A stretch of DNA of 21,170 nucleotides from an uncultured Planctomycetia bacterium (GTDB taxonomy: Bacteria; Planctomycetota; UBA1135; GCA-002686595): positions 1 to 21,170 of the forward strand of contig CALKYE010000197.1 of NCBI GenBank assembly GCA_938003765.1. The letters are read 5' to 3'. Numbering within the stretch: the first letter of the stretch is position 1; each line of letters begins with the position of its first letter. The position numbers and the translations under genes were made by a program. Positions 16,782 to 21,170 of this stretch are shown one piece after another. The notes under the pieces are model-generated. The model ran no database searches. It was not told where the DNA came from and was given only the letters and a program-made list of their open reading frames with translations.

Positions 16782-18698
16782 TCAGACCTCGGCGGTGTGG
16801 AGGATGGAGGCGCCGAGCGCCGGTGCGGTGTCTTCGACGGGCTGGGCGCCGCCGCGTTCGAGCGGCACGAGCAGCTCTTCGCGTGAGAACGCGCGCTGGA
16901 GCGCGGGCTCGAGCACGGCGTAGTCGCCGTAGCGAGCGTTGGGCTGGTCCGCCCACTTGCGCGCGAACGCGCTCCAGTTGCGCTCGAGGAGCTGCTGGTG
17001 GCGCGCGGCCTTCGCGCCGCCGTAGTGCTCGTGGCGCACGAACGTGTCGAGCGCGCAGCGGTTGGTGAAGCCGGCGAGCGTCGCGCGGAGCGTGAAGTCG
17101 TCGTCTTCGAAGCCCCACGGCGAGAAGCGCTCGTCGAAGCCGCCGATCGTGTCGATCACCTCGCGGCGCATCAGCAGGAGGAACGAGGTCAGAATGTTCT
17201 GGGGCCGGCTGCGGCGGTGGTTGCGTTCCGCCCACTGCGTCGCGAAGCGCGCCACGGCCGAGAGCTCTCCGCCGCCGTCGTAGGGAATCTGCTGGCCGTG
17301 CGCCGCGCGATCGGACACCGGCCCGATGCAGCCGCTGCGGCCGTCGACTTGCGCGTGGAACAGGAGCCGCTCCAGCCAGCCCGGCCCGACGATGGCGTCG
17401 TTGTCCATGACGACGATCCACTCGCCCCGAGCGCGGGCGAGCGCCTGGTTGCGCGCGCGCGGCGCGCCCAGGTTGTCGCTGTTGAGCACCAGCTCGATGT
17501 CGGTCTGCTGCGCGAGCCACTGCGCGCTGCCGTCGGTCGAACCGTTGTCGACCACGATGATCTGCGTCGGCAGGAGCGGATCGGCGTGCGCGCGCAGCGC
17601 TTCGAGGCACTTGCGCGTCCGCTCGAGAGCGTTGAACGACACGATCGCGATCGAGGTCAGCGCGCCCTTGGACGGCCCGTCGCGCAAGACGCGCAGGGGA
17701 TTGGCGCCGGTGGCGTGCTCGAGCAGTCCGCTCCAGTAGCTCACGTGACTGACCTGCCGCACGAGCTTGGTGAGTTGCTCCACCATGTCGCCGGGCAAGC
17801 GCTTGCCGGCGTGATCGCGATCGAGCCGGTCGAGCTTCTCGATCAGCGACTGCTGCGTCGCGTGGAACGCTTCCACCGACACTTGCAGCTTGGTGAGCAT
17901 CGCGCGCCCCAGACGGCCGCGCTCCGGCAGGTAGAGCAGGTCCTCGCGGCCGTGCTTCGCTGCGAACTTCGACATGTTCACGCCCAGGCGGACCATGCGC
18001 TCGAAGTACCCGCGCGCGTGCAGGACGTGGTCGTGCTCGCAGCGCAGGTCGCTGCGGAACTCGACCTGCCAGCCGAGCTGGCCGAGCCGGTAGCCGAGCT
18101 CCACGTCCTCGACGATCGGCTCGCGGAACACGTCGGAGTCGAAGCCGCCCGCCTCGCGCAGCGCGGCGGTGGGCAGGCTCAAGTTGCAGGTCCAGAAGTG
18201 CTCCCAGCCCAGGCGCTTGCCGTGCTGGAGCGAAGGGAAGTCGAACAGCAGGTTCGAGCCCTGCAGCAGTTGGACGAAGGGCGAGCGCAGCGCGCGCGCG
18301 GTGAAGTCGAAGCGGCCGAGGAGCGCGGTGCGCGGCGCGCAGGAAGCCTGCGCCGCGAGGTGCGCCTCGAGCAGCTCCGGCGCGGGGACCGCGTCGTCGT
18401 TCAGGATCAGCGTGAGCGGCGCGCGCACGTGCTTGAGCGCGAGATTGCGCGCAGCTCCCGGGCCGCTGTTCGCCTGGCGCAGGAGCGTCAGCGCGTAGGC
18501 GTGCTTCTGCGGGTCGAGCTCGATGGGCGTCGGCGTGCCGTCGTCGACGACGATGACCTCGAAGCGCTGCGCGTCGAGCGTCTGGAGGTCGAGCCGCTCC
18601 AGCAGCGCGCGGATCGTGTCGGGCCGGCCGTAGGTGGGGACGATGACGCTCAGCTCGACGGAGCTGGCGCGAGGCGCGGAGTTCGGGTCCATCCCCAC
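16782..18698 (-). CDS. Double GT2 glycosyltransferase
   Basis: This 638-aa cytoplasmic protein carries two GT2 domains. Domain 1 (about 16-250) shows SVIVPTYGRP, VDDGTP (51-56), NDD (100-102) in the DXD position and EDVELGYRLGQLGW (197-210). Residues about 255-345 are a helical linker. Domain 2 (about 347-600) shows IAIVSFNALERT, VDNGSTDGS (383-391), DND (432-434) and WGFEDDDFTLRA (528-539). Both domains keep the acidic residues expected for activity, so it may add two sugars in sequence, as bifunctional GT2 polymerases do. The start used is GTG 18698; the in-frame ATG at 18692 is an equal alternative, and neither has a strong Shine-Dalgarno sequence. It is transcribed with the following double-GT gene and lies 66 nt downstream of the peptidase. 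Confidence 0.9.
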   Translation of the reverse strand: MGMDPNSAPRASSVELSVIVPTYGRPDTIRALLERLDLQTLDAQRFEVIVVDDGTPTPIELDPQKHAYALTLLRQANSGPGAARNLALKHVRAPLTLILNDDAVPAPELLEAHLAAQASCAPRTALLGRFDFTARALRSPFVQLLQGSNLLFDFPSLQHGKRLGWEHFWTCNLSLPTAALREAGGFDSDVFREPIVEDVELGYRLGQLGWQVEFRSDLRCEHDHVLHARGYFERMVRLGVNMSKFAAKHGREDLLYLPERGRLGRAMLTKLQVSVEAFHATQQSLIEKLDRLDRDHAGKRLPGDMVEQLTKLVRQVSHVSYWSGLLEHATGANPLRVLRDGPSKGALTSIAIVSFNALERTRKCLEALRAHADPLLPTQIIVVDNGSTDGSAQWLAQQTDIELVLNSDNLGAPRARNQALARARGEWIVVMDNDAIVGPGWLERLLFHAQVDGRSGCIGPVSDRAAHGQQIPYDGGGELSAVARFATQWAERNHRRSRPQNILTSFLLLMRREVIDTIGGFDERFSPWGFEDDDFTLRATLAGFTNRCALDTFVRHEHYGGAKAARHQQLLERNWSAFARKWADQPNARYGDYAVLEPALQRAFSREELLVPLERGGAQPVEDTAPALGASILHTAEV

Positions 18699-18728
18699 GG
18701 CTTTCGACCCGCGCCCGAGCGAGCCTGA

Positions 18729-18750
18729 GGCGCGCCGCGGCGGTCGCGCC
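18729..18750 (-). terminator. Weak hairpin between the peptidase and GT genes
   Basis: GGCGCG (18729-18734) and CGCGCC (18745-18750) pair for 6 bp around a 10-nt loop, 15 nt past the peptidase stop. There is no T-run, so read-through into the GT operon is plausible. Confidence 0.22.
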
Positions 18751-18764
18751 GGGGCTGGGACGAG

Positions 18765-21023
18765 CTACTCCAGGGCGCGCGCCGCGCCCACGATCACGAC
18801 GTCGCCGTCGCTGCGGGGCAGGTGCGTGTCGCCCGGACGGGCCGCGATCAGGCGCCGGTGTTCGTCCGTGCAGGCCCAGTCCTGGTCGAGCACGTGAACG
18901 CTCGAGGGCTGCGCCGCGCGGTCGAGGAGCTCGAACTCGACACCGTCGTCCTCGAAGGCGAACAGCAGTTGCGTCCGCACCTTCTCGAAGCCGCCTTCGA
19001 GGCGTTGACCGCGCCAGACGATCGCTTCGATGGCGACCTGCTCGGGCAGGTGCAGGTGCAGTCGCGGCGCTCCGCGTTGCGAGCGCATGCGCACCCGCAG
19101 CCTGCGACCGGCGTCGGAGGGTTCGCTGGAGAGCACGTCGAGCGCCGGCGCAGGTTGGGGGAAGGCCGGGGCGGCGGCGACGTACATCGAGCGATCGAGA
19201 CTGAGCCAGGGGAACGGCGGCGTCGTGGCGCGCGACCACTCGGCGGCGCGTTCGAGGCTCTCGGGCAGGCGCGAGCCGAACGTGGAGGCCTCGAAGCGAC
19301 CTGTTCCGCTGTCCTGGTCGGTGACGTGGCGCAGATTGAGCCACTCGGTTCCCGAGCCCTTCGACGGCGAGCTGAGCGACACCGCGAGCAGGCAGCCCAC
19401 TCCGACGACGCCGAACGAAACGGTGAGCGCACGGCGCGCGCGTGTCGAGAGCAGCGCGAGCGCGGGCCACGTCAGCGCGAGGACGCACACGCTCGTAGCC
19501 GCGTGAACGAGGGGCATGCGCAGCGACGTCGCGAGCGCGAACTGCGCGCGCACCGGGCCCCACAGCGCCAGCGAGAGCGCTGCGAGGAGTGCTGCGGCGA
19601 GCAGCGCGCGAGCGCGATCGTCGGGACGAAGCGCGAGTTCGAGCGCGCACCAGGCCAGCGCCGGACCGAGGGCGAGGAAACTGAGCTCCGGCGCGGCGAA
19701 GCCCGTGATCAGAGCGACCAACGACACGCTCGAACCGAGCGCAGTCCAGCACACGCGGAAGCGCTCGCCTCGCAACGCAAGCGACGCCACTGAAGTGAAC
19801 ACGGCAGCGCAGCACAACGCGATGGCGGCGTGCGCAGCGGCCGGAGCTCTTGCGCCGGCGTCGGCGCTCGCGAGCGCGCGTGAGAGCAACTCGAAGGCGC
19901 CCCACACGACGAGCATCGAGACCGCCGCGGCGGATCCGACGCCCGGACCGGCGGCGACGATGGCGCGCAGCGTGCTCGCATTCGGCCCTCGCGCCCGGCG
20001 GTGGGCGAGCAGCAGTGCGCCGGCGCCGAGCGCGACGGCGAGCCACTGCGGCCAGTGGATCAAGCGTCCGAAGACGTCAGTGAACACCGTCCTGCTCTCG
20101 TTCCACGCGAAACTCTCGGCGACGGAGAGCTGGCGCACGAGTTCGAGAGCCACTGCGCCCTGGTGTTGCACGCTGCTCGGCGCGAGCGCGTCGAGCGCAT
20201 CGGCCGGCGTGTGGTAGGCCCACAGCCCGTCGAGGAACGCGAGGTTGACGCCGACGACGCCGCGCTGCTCGAACACCGAGTAGTCGGTGTCGTTGGGCAT
20301 GAGTTTGTAGACGAACTCCGCCAGCGAACTCGCGCGCACCGGCGCCGCGACGCGCGAGAGCGCTCGGATCGAGGGCGCTCCGCCGCCGACTTGGAACGCG
20401 ATGCTCGGTCCGCTCAGTCCGCGCGCTTCGAGGTTCACGACAGCGCCGACTCGCGCCGCCCAGGGGTGTTGCGCGGCGAAGGTCTCTGCGCCGATCAGGC
20501 CGGCCTCCTCGGCGTCGCTGAAGAGGTAGACGACTTCGCGGGCGAGCGCGTCGGAACGGCTCAGCGCGCGCGCGATCTCGAGCAGGCTCGCGCAGCCCAC
20601 CGCATCGTCGGCTGCGCCAGGGCTGCAACCGACGCTGTCGTAGTGCGCGGACACGAGCACGCTGCGCTCGCCCGCGCCCGCGAACTGGCGCGCGACGACG
20701 TTGCGCACGAGCGCGACGCGGCCGTTGGGTCCGCGGCCGAGCGCCTCCTGCACCTCGACTTCGAGTCCGAGTTCGCGCAGCGACTCGAGCAATTGCTCGC
20801 GAAAGCGCGCGTGCGCCGCGAGCCCGCCCGGCCTGGGCTCGAGCGGCCCTGTGGCTTCGAGCCATGCGAGCGCTCGAGCGGCGGAAAACTGCTCGGCGGG
20901 AGCGTCGGCGCCGAGCGCTTCGAGTGGCGCGTGCGTGCGCCAGCCCAACGCCAGCACCGCGACGACGGCGAGCACGAGCGCCACGGCGGCGCGACTGCCG
21001 GGAACCTTCGCGGGGACGCTCAT
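18765..21023 (-). CDS. Membrane-embedded M28 family zinc aminopeptidase (ERMP1/Fxna-like architecture)
   Basis: This 752-aa protein has an N-terminal membrane anchor (about 12-28) followed by an M28 peptidase domain (about 45-300). The di-zinc site is complete: His127 and Asp129 in SAHYDS, bridging Asp139 in GAADDAV, catalytic Glu172 and ligand Glu173 in DAEEAG, Glu199 in NLEARG, and His271 in YHTPADALD. Residues about 320-560 contain about seven hydrophobic segments, and a beta-rich domain of about 190 residues follows. A catalytic domain followed by multiple TM spans resembles the eukaryotic ER metallopeptidase 1 group and its bacterial relatives. The catalytic domain should face the periplasm. 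The ATG at 21021-21023 gives the anchor; no clear ribosome binding site is seen. Its substrate is unknown. Confidence 0.9.
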   Translation of the reverse strand: MSVPAKVPGSRAAVALVLAVVAVLALGWRTHAPLEALGADAPAEQFSAARALAWLEATGPLEPRPGGLAAHARFREQLLESLRELGLEVEVQEALGRGPNGRVALVRNVVARQFAGAGERSVLVSAHYDSVGCSPGAADDAVGCASLLEIARALSRSDALAREVVYLFSDAEEAGLIGAETFAAQHPWAARVGAVVNLEARGLSGPSIAFQVGGGAPSIRALSRVAAPVRASSLAEFVYKLMPNDTDYSVFEQRGVVGVNLAFLDGLWAYHTPADALDALAPSSVQHQGAVALELVRQLSVAESFAWNESRTVFTDVFGRLIHWPQWLAVALGAGALLLAHRRARGPNASTLRAIVAAGPGVGSAAAVSMLVVWGAFELLSRALASADAGARAPAAAHAAIALCCAAVFTSVASLALRGERFRVCWTALGSSVSLVALITGFAAPELSFLALGPALAWCALELALRPDDRARALLAAALLAALSLALWGPVRAQFALATSLRMPLVHAATSVCVLALTWPALALLSTRARRALTVSFGVVGVGCLLAVSLSSPSKGSGTEWLNLRHVTDQDSGTGRFEASTFGSRLPESLERAAEWSRATTPPFPWLSLDRSMYVAAAPAFPQPAPALDVLSSEPSDAGRRLRVRMRSQRGAPRLHLHLPEQVAIEAIVWRGQRLEGGFEKVRTQLLFAFEDDGVEFELLDRAAQPSSVHVLDQDWACTDEHRRLIAARPGDTHLPRSDGDVVIVGAARALE

Positions 21024-21122
21024 GCGGCGCGGCTCATCGGCGGAGGTGGCCTGCGCGGCTCGCGCGCGTCCGGCCGAGCGCGTCGATCACCGAGACCGGT
21101 CTGCTGCGCGTCGGCGGGAGGA

Positions 21123-21170
21123 TGGCTCCCCGGGTAGGGCTCGAACCTACAACAACCCGGTTAACAGCCG
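21123..21170 (-). tRNA. tRNA-Asn (anticodon GTT), 3' part only
   Basis: On the minus strand the sequence reads the 3' side of the anticodon arm with loop CTGTTAA (anticodon GTT), a T-arm with stem GTAGG/CCTAC around TTCGAGC, the acceptor 3' strand CCGGGGA, discriminator G and an encoded CCA (21123-21125). The acceptor end, CCGGGGAGCCA, resembles other bacterial tRNA-Asn genes. The 5' half (acceptor, D-arm) lies beyond the window. It is transcribed in the same direction as the peptidase, which begins about 100 nt downstream. The spacer 21024-21122 holds nothing else I can support. Confidence 0.9.

Noticed and set aside
18750..18764. Possible -10 (TAGCTC, minus strand) for the GT operon
   Set aside because: It overlaps the peptidase stop codon, lacks the final T of the TANNNT pattern and has no -35, so it cannot be told from chance.
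16087..20046. 1319-codon open frame on the minus strand
   Set aside because: It runs across the ends of three well-supported genes on the same strand in another frame, and its translation is Arg/Ala/Pro-rich with no domain signal; it is a GC-driven shadow.

Overview
The window is very GC-rich with almost no AT-rich spacer, and its long antisense ORFs are shadows of real genes. Gene content points to a planctomycete-like bacterium: an ECF-type sigma factor carrying a membrane anchor and carboxypeptidase-regulatory-like repeats, secreted proteins with a characteristic C-terminal beta module, and large multidomain glycosyltransferases. This lineage call is inferred from architecture only; no 16S rRNA gene is present.

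Layout, plus strand, 1-14298: the 3' end of a MamK/MreB-type actin gene; a 1050-aa membrane-tethered sigma-factor fusion; a small DUF983 membrane protein; 7Fe ferredoxin FdxA; a secreted trypsin-like protease followed by a strong intrinsic terminator; a three-gene operon (unknown 120-aa protein, SAM-dependent methyltransferase, lipoprotein/beta-barrel-like protein); an exported thioredoxin-like protein closed by a long hairpin; glutaminyl-tRNA synthetase; and a sulfotransferase with a long C-terminal extension. Minus strand, 21170-14265: the 3' part of a tRNA-Asn(GTT), a multi-TM M28 aminopeptidase, and two tightly linked proteins that each hold two GT2 glycosyltransferase domains. The last GT gene meets the sulfotransferase tail to tail with a 34-bp coding overlap.

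The genes appear to form small independent units. Several starts are preceded by a TANNNT box with no evident -35 element. In two cases (GTG 3971 and ATG 7770) the box lies only 6-7 nt from the start codon, which suggests leaderless mRNAs. The glycosyltransferases and the adjacent sulfotransferase plausibly build or decorate a surface glycan, but no substrate can be read from the sequence. The most unusual items are the sigma-factor/extracytoplasmic-repeat fusion, the MamK-like actin, the leaderless promoter pattern, and the doubled GT2 pair beside an extended sulfotransferase. I did not find a clear CRISPR array, transposon, prophage, toxin-antitoxin pair or recognisable defence system.
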